A stretch of DNA of 64,000 nucleotides from Acanthochromis polyacanthus (taxonomy: Eukaryota > Chordata > Actinopteri > Pomacentridae), in contig NC_067131.1 in the NCBI RefSeq assembly GCF_021347895.1, positions 5,794,653 through 5,858,652 of the forward strand. The letters run 5' to 3'. Below, one piece after another: positions 18,001 through 38,595 of this stretch. The notes below the pieces were generated by a model. That model was not told the DNA's origin. It made no database searches and saw only the letters and a list, made by a program, of their open reading frames with translations. The translations under genes were made by a program, and so were the position numbers. Numbering within the stretch: the first letter of the stretch is position 1; every line of letters starts with the position of its first letter.

Positions 18001-19298
18001 AATGAAAGAACCAAAATGCATGATTCATGATGATGAAAGATGCAGTTAAAGGAGTCACTGAAAACTTGAGACTGCCTTCACAAATGCCTGTGAATTTTTG
18101 CTTATGATTGTAATCACTCTCTGGCTTCCATCATGTATGTTTTCTGAAACTACAAAAAACCAAGACTCTCCAGGGAGTTTTAACTATCTAATTAAGCATT
18201 GCGTGAAGTCTGCTTGTATACTTTATTCTTATAAACCTAACTTAATTAGTTCAGCTCAGATGTTTATTTATTCAATTCTTCATTTTAACTCAACATTCCC
18301 AAAATTTTGAGATCCTGAGTTTTTAAATTCTGAAAATAAAAATGGGCAAGTTCAAGTTTCAGTTACTAGAAATTTACTTTCAGGAATCTAGAAAAAATGA
18401 GTTGATTTGACAGAATTTTTATGTTATGTTTTATAGTGTACATACAGTGTAAACAATGACGTCTTGGTCCACTGGTACAGTGCCATTTTTGCGGTGACTG
18501 TCAAGTTGACGAAGAGCCACTCGTACTGAGTCCTCATCAAGTGACGAGACCATTCTGTGGCCTCTGTAGAGTTGTCGCTTGGCTGGAGGCGAATGTCCCT
18601 GACTGAGTTGGAGATTAAAAAAAAAGTAAAGTGAGGTTGTTTTTGGTAGCAAGGAAGAAATGAATGATAGGTGGCACCAAAAACACAAGTGACTCCATCA
18701 GTTGCCTAGTGGTAATGACAAATATCAAACAAAAAAACATATAAAAAGCTTCATACAACTGGATCTGAGGACCTAAACATCAGGGCTTATTTTCTGAAAT
18801 TTACTTGCATCACTCATGACTACCAATTCTACCTGTCAAATAAGTTGCCTTGAAATAGATCTTTACAGTAGGAAACGTCTGCCAGTATGTAGCCAGCACC
18901 AGACATCCAAACAACAAACCATAAAGCATAGTTAACCCCCTCACAAACACTCACACACACAATAACCAACATGCTCTTACTAGTGAATGAGAAAGATTTG
19001 AAGGAGAGGTTGCATTTCTGAATGTCGAAGGGGAATTTGTAAACGCGCATCCTGCAGGTGCTCACCAGTACCAGGTCATTGTGGTATTCACATAACCTTC
19101 ATCGTTCATCGTGATATACAGAGTCGCAGGAGCTTTGTCCCTTTCAATCCTGTATGAACAGACAGAAACATGATTCTTCAAGACTTGGAGAACTGCATAC
19201 ACCGATCAGGCAGAACGTTATGACCACCTTCCTAATATTGTCTTGGTCACTTTTATGCTGCTAAAACTCCTCTGATCATAATGTTTTGCATAGTGTAC

Positions 19299-19948
19299 CA
19301 ACATGGTCTCACGGGGATTCGTGAAACTGTCACGTCAGTTTTTGTTTCGGTTTCGTGCGCACCAACACGATGTCGTCATGTTTTTCGTGCTGCTCACCAC
19401 GAGCGAAACCCGCTGTGGTAATCACATCTGAAAGTGGTTTATACCGGCGGATTTCATGACAATCTAAGCTGTCCATTGGCGTTTGCGGCCGCCGCTGCGG
19501 CTGCCGCTTCGGGCCGCTGGACATTCTTTCAATTCCAATGCAAATTCGGCGGATTCATGACGATCTAAGCTGTCCATTGGCGTTTGCGGCCGCTGCCGCG
19601 GCCGCCGGACATGCAGCCGCAACAGCGGCCGGATCACATCTGAAAGTGGTTTATACCGGCGGATTCATGACGATTTAAGCTGTCCATTGGCGTTTGCGGC
19701 CGCCACCGCGGCCGCGGCTGTGGCTGGATGTCTGGCGGCCGCAATGGCGCTGCAGCGGCGGCCGCAAACGCCGATGGACAGCTTAGATCGTCATGAATCC
19801 GCCGGTATAAACCACTTTCAGATGTGATTACCACAGCGGGTTTCGCTCGTGGTGAGCGGCACGAAAACATGACGACATCGTGTTGGTGCGCACGAAACCG
19901 AAACAAAAACTGACGTGACAGTTTCACGAATCCCCGTGAGACCGGGCT
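19299..19948. mobile_element. GC-rich foldback element in intron 4 of copy C
   Basis: A 650-bp element whose arms pair over about 200 bp (GGTCTCACGGGGATTCGTGA at the left, its complement at the right). A 7-of-8 match, AGTGTAC, lies on both sides (19292-19298 and 19950-19956) and may be an 8-bp target duplication as in hAT elements. The core holds an internal unit (CATCTGAAAGTGG..TTTGCGGCCGC) repeated direct and inverted, with repeated GCGGCCGC boxes. It carries no gene. Confidence 0.85.
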
Positions 19949-21717
19949 GAGTGTACAGTGCTTCCGTACACTTTTGTGCAGCTGTTTTGGTACAAAATGG
20001 ACAATGATATATAATTTCACTTAACGGTTCATGTTAAAAAAAACTACACAGTGTACACAAATCTAAATCCATCTATGGGACAAAAGTTGTGAAAAAAAAC
20101 AATCAGCTGACATTCTTTTTAGTGTGCATTTTTGAGGACATATCAACAGTGAACATGACTGAGATGGAAATTGCCACTTTGTTCTCTTTGGCAACACCCA
20201 TGATGATAAGCAGTAATTGCTGCCATGTTTTCACACCCAACTTTGTATCTAATCTAAAAATCCAGAAATTCAAAGACAAAGCAGGACAAGAGCATTAACA
20301 TTCAGCAGTCCAGACAGGTTCCAGCAGCCTTCAGTGTCTAAATTCTTATCAGACACATGTATCACTTAGTAGGTAGTGTCCAGTGTTTCTAATTATGACC
20401 TGGTAGCCTATTAAGATGCTGTACAATCAATTTCTGTGATCTTTGTTCATGGTTTAGACTCTATTTCAAATTGTCACGTAAATCATCATCAAAGCAGTTT
20501 GAATACAAATCAGCTGAGCAGATCAGAAGAGTAAAAACATTGGTTAATAGTCAATTACAGTAGGAAAAAACAAGTAGTAGCTTTGATTAGTGATTCATCA
20601 GATATTTAGTCCTGTAAGAGTTGTTTTAAGAATTTGAAAACGTCACGCTTACCAGAGGTTTTGATGTTAGAAACCAGAAGATAGAAAGACACGTGTGCTG
20701 TGACTGTGCTCATGCAGATACAATTAGACTTACATTTCCTCAATCGTGAGATCTGGTTTCCACAGAGTCTCAGCGGGGACAGAAATATTATCAAATTCCA
20801 CAGAACTGATTTCGGTCCCAGGAAATGTATTCGTTGTGCCACCTCTGAAGAAAACACAAGAGGCAACGGACATAAAAGGGAAGGTGGGAAATTAAGGGAC
20901 AAATGTTTAAAAGGTTCCTGGGAAAATGCATTCAATTTTAAAATTTGAATGTTACGATGAAGATAGAGGAGGATTTATCATTTATCATCTATCGACAGAA
21001 CTCACCATGACAGTCCAAACAAAAGGAATGAATTTCTGGTCCTTCTCAACCTGCAATGAAACATCAAAGAATACTTTAAATTCCTTGGATTTGCGTGACT
21101 TGTTTGTTTGAGTAGTAAACTATCATCATCTTAATTATCATCATCATCTTTCAGTCACAAAGTATTAATTAAACAGGATAATTAGGATAATAAGTCAACG
21201 TGTCAACCTGCCCTTCTAGTCTGGTACCATGAAAAGACATAACGCAGGGACATGAAATAGGCAAACACAGAACGGCTCACAGACTGAGTGACTTCTTTGT
21301 TGGTGCTCTACAGCGTTAAACCCACACAAGCAGCAGATTTCCATAAAATAGAAACAGACTCCACCTGTTGGCGCAACCAGGTACTACAGCTAATCAGCAA
21401 TGACATACATATCCCACATTTTCTGCCTTTAGTTAATGGAAATTTATCAGTTCACAATAAGTCAATAACAATTCTAGCTTTTGAACAGATTTTAGCATAT
21501 AATTCAGTCTCAATGATCTCATCATATCAGTCATTTCCTTTTATAAGGAGGTTTCCAGCGGCCACAAGCAACCATTTTCTGCAAACTTACACATTGTGCA
21601 CCACTGGCCCAGCAAGTTATGATTCATCAGTGCTGTTCATCTTGTTCTGTTGGTCTTTTGCCACCTAGTGGCTCAAATGGAGCATGACAAATTAAATGGG
21701 CCATTATTCAATGTGAA

Positions 21718-22037
21718 AGGTAGTGTCTACAGATACAGACCAGTACCCGTAGCCTGTGGTCTACGGATACGGCACTTTCCATTTGCCGAAAGATACGGAC
21801 CCGTATGCGAGTCTCGTGAGTCAAGAAGCTGCTAACCACTGCAAACTGTTGAAAAGTAAGCAAAGGTTAAAGTTAGGGTTAGGTTTAGGGTCCGTACCTG
21901 TAGTACCGATGCTACGGGTCCGTACCTCTAGCGTCTACCGGAAGTCACGTGACCAGATCTCGCGTATCCGATTGGCAAATAGAAAGTGCCGTATCCGTAG
22001 GCCACAGGCTACGGGTATGGGTCTGTACCTCTAACAA
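21718..22037. mobile_element. Foldback MITE in intron 2 of copy C
   Basis: The arms are inverted copies: left 21718-21788 (TACCCGTAGCCTGTGGTCTA, GGATACGGCACTTTCCATTT) and right 21965-22037 as the complement. The element is about 320 bp, non-coding, with CGGGTCCGTACC boxes in the interior. Confidence 0.8.
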
Positions 22038-23639
22038 CAACCATGTTGAAAGCAATCAAGGGAAGAACTTCCATTGGGAAGCTGAATACTTGTATAGCCA
22101 CTAACTGGTGATAGCACTCAGAGTGCTATTATGGGATGGATCATTCTGTGCAAGAATGTATTGGTCTAAAGAGATTTATCTTTCTTGATCATAATTTTCA
22201 TTGCAAATGGTTTTACTGTGATGTCGATGCCACAGATAGTTTTCAGCCACTCAGTATCTGATAACAATTTCTATAATAACCTATAACTTTTTTCCTCGAC
22301 TCCATACAGACTCAATCCACATACAACCAAATCTTTTAAATTGTCCGACAAATTATGCATTAACAACTACCACATCTAGGATGGCAAAGAGCAGAACTTC
22401 CAAAGACACTCGTGTGGGGCGTCTGTAGTTCCTAACAGGTCGGGTCATGGAGTACAGCTCATTGGTTCTGGTCATGTTTAAGTGGTTTTAAAACAGCCTG
22501 ATTAACTGCAGTTCTGCTCAGAGGACGCTTCATACAGCAAAACACCAAGACACATTCGTCAGAACAGAAAGGATTCTTAAAAACACGAAAGAAGCTCTAA
22601 TTTTTCTCTAATTAGGCCCTTTAGAAACATGGTGTTTATCTACACATCAGTTTACTGTATGAGCTCCTTCAATTTATGAGAATTACATCAGTTTCTGTGG
22701 TCGGTGTTTATTGGTGTTTACCACCAGCTCACAAATATCCAGTGATCGCGGTCACAAGGAAGGCCATTATGAGATGGGCGTTGCATGACTACAGGACTGT
22801 AGATGAAGGTTTTAGCCCATTAATGATTTTTAACAGTGAGCAGTTTTCATTGTAAGGTTCAAATTGGACTCAAATACATTTAAAGACATTATGAAGACAA
22901 TAAGATATTTTACCATTGATGTGCTCCTGTCCTCTCGATTCTGTTACTCCTGAAATTCAAATGAATCACTAGTTAAAGTCTTGACAGAAGCAGACTGCTG
23001 AACCAAAAGACCATGCAGACAAATTGGTGACACTTCACAATAAATGTGTAAATCATACACATAAGCAAGATTAATGATGACTTATTGCATGAATTCATGC
23101 AAAATGTATCATGAATTTGTGTACTGTAACTAATAATGAAGTGATGTGGTTCTTACTTGGTTATTTCACTGACTTCATAGTTGACTAAAGAAAATGTACT
23201 TGATGCATTAATTAATATACCACTGAATTAGCATAATTTCAAGCACTCAGCAAGAACATTTCCTACTCTAATATTCTAAAATATTTGTAAAGAGTTTTCT
23301 AACATGAAGCTTCAGTACTCTTTTTGTATTAAACAACTGGAGGCAAGCTTTCACTGCGGACAAGAAAAAGGAAGAATCTGCTACTTTACATAATCAAGAA
23401 ATCTCTTTTTTGTGTTTTGTGACTGCATATACACATATATTATAATTTTGGATGAAATGTTTTGCTTTGTAGTATCATTATTGCTGATATACATTTTCAG
23501 GTTCACTAGGTGATCCATGTTTGAGATGTTCTTTGACCAAGAAATGTTCATAAGGATTCAAAATATTGTTGTATTAAGAAATATTATTCAACTGAAATCT
23601 GTGCTTGTTCTGTAGTCACTTGTGTTTGGTGGGTTCGCA

Positions 23640-23875
23640 TTTCGCCTTGCAGCCAGAGATCGCCGTTTCACTCCCAGGCACCCCATGTGCCCAAGGACCC
23701 CAAGGAACCTTATGTGCTGCAGTTCCCAAGGTCCCCCACAACCCAAGATCCCCCAGCAACCAAGGTGTTCAAGGTCCCCCACAACCTAAGTCCCCACCAA
23801 ACCAAGGTCCTCCAGCGACCCTAGGTGCCAAGTCCTGGCTCCAGCAACCTCAGGTGGTACACTGTCCATTGTAAA
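23640..23875. repeat. Imperfect CAAGGTCCCCCACAACC-type repeat
   Basis: A C- and A-rich stretch in intron 1 of copy C. Loosely repeated 15-20-nt units of the kind CCAAGGTCCCCCACAACC can be seen six or more times. It reads as a degenerate minisatellite; no gene is supported. Confidence 0.5.
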
Positions 23876-24049
23876 AGTGAGGCTACCGGTCCAAGGTGCT
23901 ACACCAGAAGCCCCTAATAGACCAGTCGCTAACCTTAGCAGCTTCATCTGAAGGACCAGATTTCAGAAATCGATGATGCCATGAAGAGTATAAGCACTCC
24001 TTTCAGTGTTATCTGTTGAACTAATTGAACATGTTGGCTAATTAGTTTT

Positions 24050-24346
24050 GTCAACACTTCCTGGGATCTTTCTGCATGGAGTTTGCATGTCCTCCCTGTG
24101 CATGTGTGGGTTTTCTCCAGGTACTCCGGCTTCCTCCGACAGTCCAAAAACATGCTGAGGTTAATTGGTGATTTGAAATTGTCCGTAGGCGTGAATGCAA
24201 GTGTGATTGTTTATGTCAATATGTACCCCTGTGATAGACTAGTGTCCTGTCCAGGGTGTCCCCTGCCTTCGCCCGAGTCAGCTGGGATAGGCTCCAGTCC
24301 CCAAAGACCCTAATGAGGATTAAGCGTTGTATAGATGATTGATGGA
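24050..24346 (+). repeat. Fish LINE/SINE 3' tail (L2-like)
   Basis: It contains the widely distributed teleost sequence TTTTCTCCAGGTACTCCGGC, then AAAAACATGCTGAGGTTAAT, then AGCTGGGATAGGCTCCAGTC, and ends near GATTGATGGAT. It is the conserved tail of an L2-clade LINE or dependent SINE, inserted in intron 1 of copy C. Confidence 0.7.
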
Positions 24347-24379
24347 TTATCAGGGGGCACATCACTGAACTGATGGTCT

Positions 24380-24575
24380 GATGTATACTATACAATACAA
24401 TGCAAGCAGACACTTGTATCTAAAGCGACATACATCTGAGAGAAGATACAACATGAGGTAGGGGCAGCACTAAAAGCCCTGCTCAAGGCCTCACTGGACC
24501 ACGTTTTCAACCACCAATCTCCTGGGCCAAAGTCAGGGGTATTAGTCACTGAGCTATCCAGACTGTGGGTAGAAG
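24380..24575. repeat. SINE-like fragment
   Basis: The text CACTTGTATCTAAAGCGACA followed by a stretch ending AGTCACTGAGCTATCCA resembles a fish SINE. No A/B box pair was confirmed, so this is tentative. Confidence 0.4.
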
Positions 24576-24994
24576 TGAGTCATTGGTCGCTTCTGTCAGC
24601 TGGTTTGTCGGTGGATTATCGATTTTAATGATGGCGTGAGTGACTTTTGGTGTGAGTGACTTTTGGTGAAGTATTACTCAGAAATTAGCAGTCTGACTCA
24701 CTAAATGTGAATTGCAGTTATAGGCCTGTCTTTGGCCTTGCATTTCATTAGTGGGAACAACTACCACAAGCTACAGGCAGGAATCTACCACACTGAAATT
24801 TTCAAGTTTTGCCAAAAATTTAGATTGTGCAGTAAGGCAGTCTTGCGAGTGAATTTGGTAAATTGGTCACTGTAATGACAGCAGTTGTCTTCCTGCATAA
24901 CAAAACGGTTCTGCTGTCACTATTTTGAGGGGACACCATCACTGCATCCTGGGCTTACTGTGACTGGTTTAAAGAAACACAAACACGCCACAGC

Positions 24995-25095
24995 TTTTCC
25001 CCTACAGCAGAATAAGATCAGAATAAGCAATCAGACCATTCTGCACAGCACTGTGTCTGCATCAGAGAATGGTCTAGCAATATGAGACTGGCAAT
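24995..25095. mobile_element. MITE end (hAT-like family)
   Basis: AGACCATTCTGCACAGCACT followed by GAGAATGGTCTAGCAATATG is the inverted relative of the block at 14995-15050. The other end of this element was not pinned down; it may reach left to about 24720. Confidence 0.45.
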
Positions 25096-26049
25096 ATATC
25101 AGTTTTGTATTAAATCCTATTCCGGTCATTAAATAAATCCCTAAAATATATTTTTTACAATAATAAAATACAAGAATTTCATTTATCCCCAACGGGAAAT
25201 TCAATATAATATAACAATCAGTTTTCTGTGTCAGGGTTACATATTTTATCCTCCCCTGGCACACACATGGCAGCTTGAGCACACCAGCTCACCTATAACT
25301 CTACCCAAACACTGTGAAACCACTTGACTGCACATGGTCTATTTTTTTTTTTACTAATTCGGCCATTCATGGTTGAAGTGGAAACTGATTATGAGGAACA
25401 ATAGCAACACAGAAAGTCCCACCATGGAAGCTGACAGGATTGATTCCTTCAGTTTAATACATACAAAAGCCTCTAAGTCTGAAGAGATTGTGATCGGCAC
25501 ACTATAGTCTTAAGGTGGTAATGCTCAGCTATGTTTTTGACTGGTTATTTCTCCCATTATTTGTCTTCAAGCACATCAAAAAACACCATATGGACATGTT
25601 AGTAAGTTAAAAAATGTGATTTTCAAGCAGAAAGGGGTCTTTAAGTAACAGTGAACTAGCAATCCTCAACTGATAACGTCAGATAATCACATAGAGGCAC
25701 ACTCACATCATTAGTATTTCACAGAAAGCAACAGGCATTCATGACACATTTTGTATTAATTCACACATTAGCATCCATGCAGTAGTTAAGCATTGCATAA
25801 ATGTAGAATTTATACACTAACAAATGGCACATAGCTTTCCACTATCTTAATTCAAAAATTTAAAATAATACACAAAAAAGAATGTTAATTTAAATCCAGC
25901 TTTATCCAGAATAGAAGGATTTCTGACACTTCATTTTTGATACTACTTTTTCCCCACTTACCTGTGAGGAAGAGCAGAAAGAAGAAGCCTGCAAGCATCA
26001 TGGTGTGAGCATCCCTGTCGTCTCTGTGCGCCTCGATGTTTCCTGCTGT

Positions 26050-26090
26050 GATTATATCACCGGAAGAGGCAGGGCGAATGGAATGACCAG
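26050..26090 (-). promoter_or_regulatory. Conserved proximal promoter block of copy C
   Basis: GGAAGAGGCAGGGCGAATG and GAATGACC (plus strand) lie next to a minus-strand GATATAAT box at about 26052-26059, roughly 55 nt before the exon 1 ATG at 26001. This is the same layout as in A, B, D and E, retained although the gene is broken. Confidence 0.5.
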
Positions 26091-26719
26091 CCCTCTTTTT
26101 CCCCTTATATAAAAATACATTTCAAAAAACCACCATCTGTGGGCCGATTAGCTCTTATCAACCAAAAGCTATTTACTTCCCCCTTCCACTTTTGTAGTTG
26201 TTTGTTTGTTCTTTAAAAGCAGAGTGGTTAAATATAAGAGCTGCATCAAAATTTATTATTACTTCATGTCATACGTACGTATAGTAAATATGAAACTAAT
26301 GCATGCGTGTCTCATCCAGCGCAAAGCTTTTCTATCTCTCCAGGGAATATTCATTTCTTGCCACAGAAATGACTGTGCATCACTGATACTCATAAATGTA
26401 TTATCATTTTTGAAATTGCTTCAGTAAAGGACATCTGAACTCCTTTTGATCTGGATTTTATTATTATTCCTGTATTTATTAGTTATCATCGTTAACTATC
26501 ATTGATTTAGTCTTATTTTATCCATCTTTTATTATCTGGCTTTATTTTATTGTCCTATTTGCTTTTATGAATTTTGACCGCCTCGGCTTTACCTTTATTC
26601 CATGTATTAATGATACTGTTTTTATCATTGTGTTTGTATTTGTTACAGGCTTTTAATGCCTTTTATTCTGTCTGTAAGCACGTGGCATGAAAAGTTGTCT
26701 TACAAATTAAGCCTGATAT

Positions 26720-26985
26720 ATTGGCAATCTTAGAATCTGTGACTATCCCAACTGGCCTCATTAAGGCTGAAAAAAACTATCCAGAAAAAGAAGCACAACA
26801 TCAAAAAGAAATGCAATTCAGACTCAAGAACACTTTGAAAGAAAACCTGGTCACTAAGGATAAAACATCCAAACACAGCAAGGCTGTATATGTAGTCTAT
26901 TGTGATGACGAGTGCACACACCTGTATATGGAGGAGACAAACATCCACAAGTGCAGAGCAAGACTTAGCTAAAGGATAAATGGAA
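26720..26985 (+). mobile_element. Penelope-like element fragment with GIY-YIG-type end
   Basis: A short plus-strand frame (26721-26972) reads SKAVYVVYCDDECTHLYMEE..IHKCRARLS. I take this as the start of the GIY-YIG endonuclease domain of a fish Penelope-like retroelement, where the usual YIGET has become YMEET. It is preceded by a Lys/Glu-rich linker. The expected remainder is full of stops. It is a dead fragment between copies C and D. Confidence 0.5.
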
Positions 26986-28508
26986 CTCATTTTAGGACAG
27001 CAATTTTCACGTTCTCTATCACGCCATTTACCAGTACACAATGCAGTCTTGAGATCCACCCAGTCATGATTTCATGTGACGGACTCTTGAATCATTAATG
27101 GGCCATTCACCATGAGATCTGAAGCGAAATTAAATTCCAGGGACTTCAAAACAAGTTATCTACAACTATGGAAGAAAGCTGAAATGACTCTACCACTTCA
27201 TGGTGATTCGTTTTAGGAGCATCCAGCCTCGAGCCTTATGGAGGTAACTAGACCCACCCTGGCAGAGAATTAAATTCGTTGCCGTGGTTGTCTAGCGGCG
27301 CTAGGCTATAAATAGACTTCACTACTGATGATTCAACAACAGAATTTTAAACAACCTAAACTGCAGAAGTGCTTGAACTACGTGCTGCCAAACACTGTCT
27401 GTGCAGAAAGTGTAAGTCATTGGGAAGGGAAGCTCTGTTAATCACTTCTTGGAGTGTTTTTTTACTCTTGCACCCATCCTGCAGTGTTCATCAACGCAAG
27501 CAGAAAGACTTTGTGAACTTTAGAAAGGCTGGAGAGATAAAGAGGTAGAAGCAAGAAGAAGAAGAAGAGTTGTAGCAGCCATATGTATGAAATGGACGGT
27601 GGTGGAAGCTTGGCAGGGTGTCGATAACCCAAACAGGATATGAGTGTATTTTAGGAGGAAGGTGACTTTTTATTTGAGAGTCTGATACATGCTTCAAAGG
27701 CAAACACATAAAACAGGTTGTAGAACTCAAATGAATACAAAAAGCAGATATTAACTACATTGCATTTCTTCTGTCATCAAAAGTTTCTTGGCAAAAATCT
27801 ACAACATCTTTGAGAATACATGTAATATACTACTAGGCAAAGACACCTAAATTCACTTTTACAAATCATATCATTGTGCTAGAACTCCACAAAGACGAGT
27901 GTTCATACTGTGCATATGTTACACTGCATAAAACAAACAACAGCCCTTCAGTCACTGTGATATAAAGAAGTCCTAAATGTAGTTGGACAACCAAGTGTAC
28001 TTTTCCACATTAGCTTTGCTAAAACCAGGATGTGGTAAACCAACGCTTCATCTTCCAGCAAAGCAGATATGAGCAACAAAACCAACATGCAGTTCAGACC
28101 AACCATGAATTCCACCTTGTTTATACTGTAACTTCACAATCTGACATTCAGACCCGCCTCATGCTGTGACTGTCTAGCAGTGTGGTGTGGAGGTGAGAGA
28201 GGAGAAGGGCAGGGAGTTGGTGGGTATGTTTCAGGCAAATTTCCAGGAAATCAGTGTAGCACAATTGTATGTTTGCATGTAACAGCTTACATAAACAGTG
28301 ACCAGCACAGACAGCAGAGGAAACAGAGATATTTTAGTTACGCCATTTGTCTGCAGTATGCTTCAACTTATTATATTTAGTATTAACTAAATCTGGCCCC
28401 TTCCTGCAAACCTCCTGAGACTCAGTCATGATCTCCGGGTTAAGAAACATGCTACCAGCAAGACATAACTAAGAACTTGTGAATCATTTTGTCTTTATGC
28501 AGCAATGA
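26986..28508. other. Intergenic DNA between copies C and D (duplicated flank)
   Basis: No gene is seen. The part at 27360-28180 aligns with the upstream flank of copy B (13540-14310 and 15380-15445) and in part with that of copy A (3200-3600), so it belongs to the ancestral duplication unit. The 3' UTR of copy D should end in this interval. No canonical AATAAA (minus) was found close to the stop. Confidence 0.5.
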
Positions 28509-37552
<9,044 letters not shown>

Positions 37553-37654
37553 CCTAACTTCCTCGTGAAAATCCAGCGTCTGTGCGGTCGGTGTGTTCTC
37601 GTTCTCTCAGCGCCGTCTGGAAATGTCACCGAGCCTGTTGTGATGATGATACCT

Positions 37655-37690
37655 AGTACTGGAAGAGGGCCGGGCAAACAGAATCACTGA
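37655..37690 (-). promoter_or_regulatory. Conserved proximal promoter block of copy D
   Basis: GGAAGAGGGCCGGGCAAACA then GAATCACTGA (plus strand) corresponds to the block upstream of A, B, C and E. It lies about 110 nt before the ATG at 37552. No clear TATA box is visible here. Confidence 0.5.
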
Positions 37691-37809
37691 TCCTCTGAGG
37701 GGTTTTTGTAACCTCATTAGTCTAACAGCCATCAGCAGACGACAGTTCCTCCCACAGAGGTCACAGTGTTTGGAGGAGAGGAAACTAAAATGGGCTGTAA
37801 TGGCCGATA

Positions 37810-38390
37810 AATAACAATAATTTTATTTATGTGGCACTTTCACATGAACGAGCGCAAAGAGCATTCCAGGCTAATGAGATTATTTAGGAGGAAAATGTGA
37901 CACTTGCAGCAGCCACCTTCAATATACACAGCAATGACAGCGAACATAAACAGACAGAATTAAGGGGAAGAAGTTTCTATGTAGAGCTGATAAAATGCAA
38001 GAAAGACGAGCGATAAATATACCAATTTATGAAAATGCAAATAAAGAATTAAACTCATACAAATCAGATAAAATGCCACTAAAAGAGCAAAGTACGTATT
38101 ATAAAACAGATAAAAGGTGCGAAATATATAAAAGAGCATCTAAAAACACTAAAATGACTCCAAAAGTGAATAAAGAACAGTAGAAGTGATTGTCCACGCT
38201 GCATCGTGCGTACATAATACATGCACGATGCAGCGCCGAAGTCCGTCCGTGTTCCGCTCTCCGGTCAGACGCTGATTTCTGTTGCATTGCGCGCTCACTT
38301 CCGCTTTTGATGACGTATCGTGACGTAACGATTAGTCGACGTGTCATTAGTTGCAGCCCTAATTTAAATGAGGCATTTTGGGACACATGA
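37810..38390. repeat. Repeat-rich DNA upstream of copy D, with hAT-like MITE end
   Basis: 37810-37870 has a fish repeat phrase (ATTTATGTGGCACTTTCACA). 38180-38225 is a near-perfect palindrome (GCTGCATCGTGCGTACATAA / ATGCACGATGCAGC). 38320-38362 reads ATTAGTCGACGTGTCATTAG then TTGCAGCCCT, a typical terminus of fish hAT-type elements. No gene is seen. Confidence 0.5.
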
Positions 38391-38595
38391 AAATAAAACA
38401 GTGCTAGGAGTCAAAGACACGTCTGAACAGGTGAGATTTTATTCTGGATTTGAATAGCAGCAGGTCGGTGAGAACACAAAGCATTTTTTTATTTCATTTT
38501 TTGTTCCACTCCGTAGAGGCGATCCGCATATGATCTACAAATGCAATACAAATTTTAGAAGTTTCTCCTGAAAAATGGACAAACGAAGATTTAAC

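Larger units (their letters stand above)
15581..26001 (-). pseudogene. Cys-loop ligand-gated channel copy C (disrupted)
   Basis: This is the paralog of copies B and D with all ten coding exons still placed: 25962-26001, about 22371-22533, 21006-21050, 20734-20844, 18981-19149, 18446-18602, 17466-17676, 17182-17355, 15916-16001 and 15581-15811. Against copy D, exon 2 has 2 extra bases, an in-frame TAA right after NCS, and a weakened acceptor. Exon 4 has one extra T giving ATT-TGA. Exons 5 and 6 each lack one base. These lesions truncate any product before the membrane domain. Exons 1, 3 and 7-10 remain open, with intact M1-M4, so the loss looks fairly recent. The loop-B Trp position is Phe. 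Introns hold foldback elements, a Tc1 relic and LINE/SINE tails. Confidence 0.85.

Noticed and set aside
19330..20020. Minus-strand frames rich in Arg/Pro/Ala (64 and 128 codons)
   Set aside because: Produced by the repeated GC-rich core and arms of the foldback element.
23588..23874. Collagen-like frame with repeated Pro/Gln/Gly
   Set aside because: Comes from an imperfect C/A-rich minisatellite; no Gly-X-Y periodicity and no gene context.
38180..38225. Palindrome GCTGCATCGTGC..GCACGATGCAGC as a possible RNA gene or CRISPR-like repeat
   Set aside because: Single occurrence next to a hAT-type terminus; better explained as part of a MITE. No CRISPR array or tRNA/rRNA gene was seen anywhere in the window.
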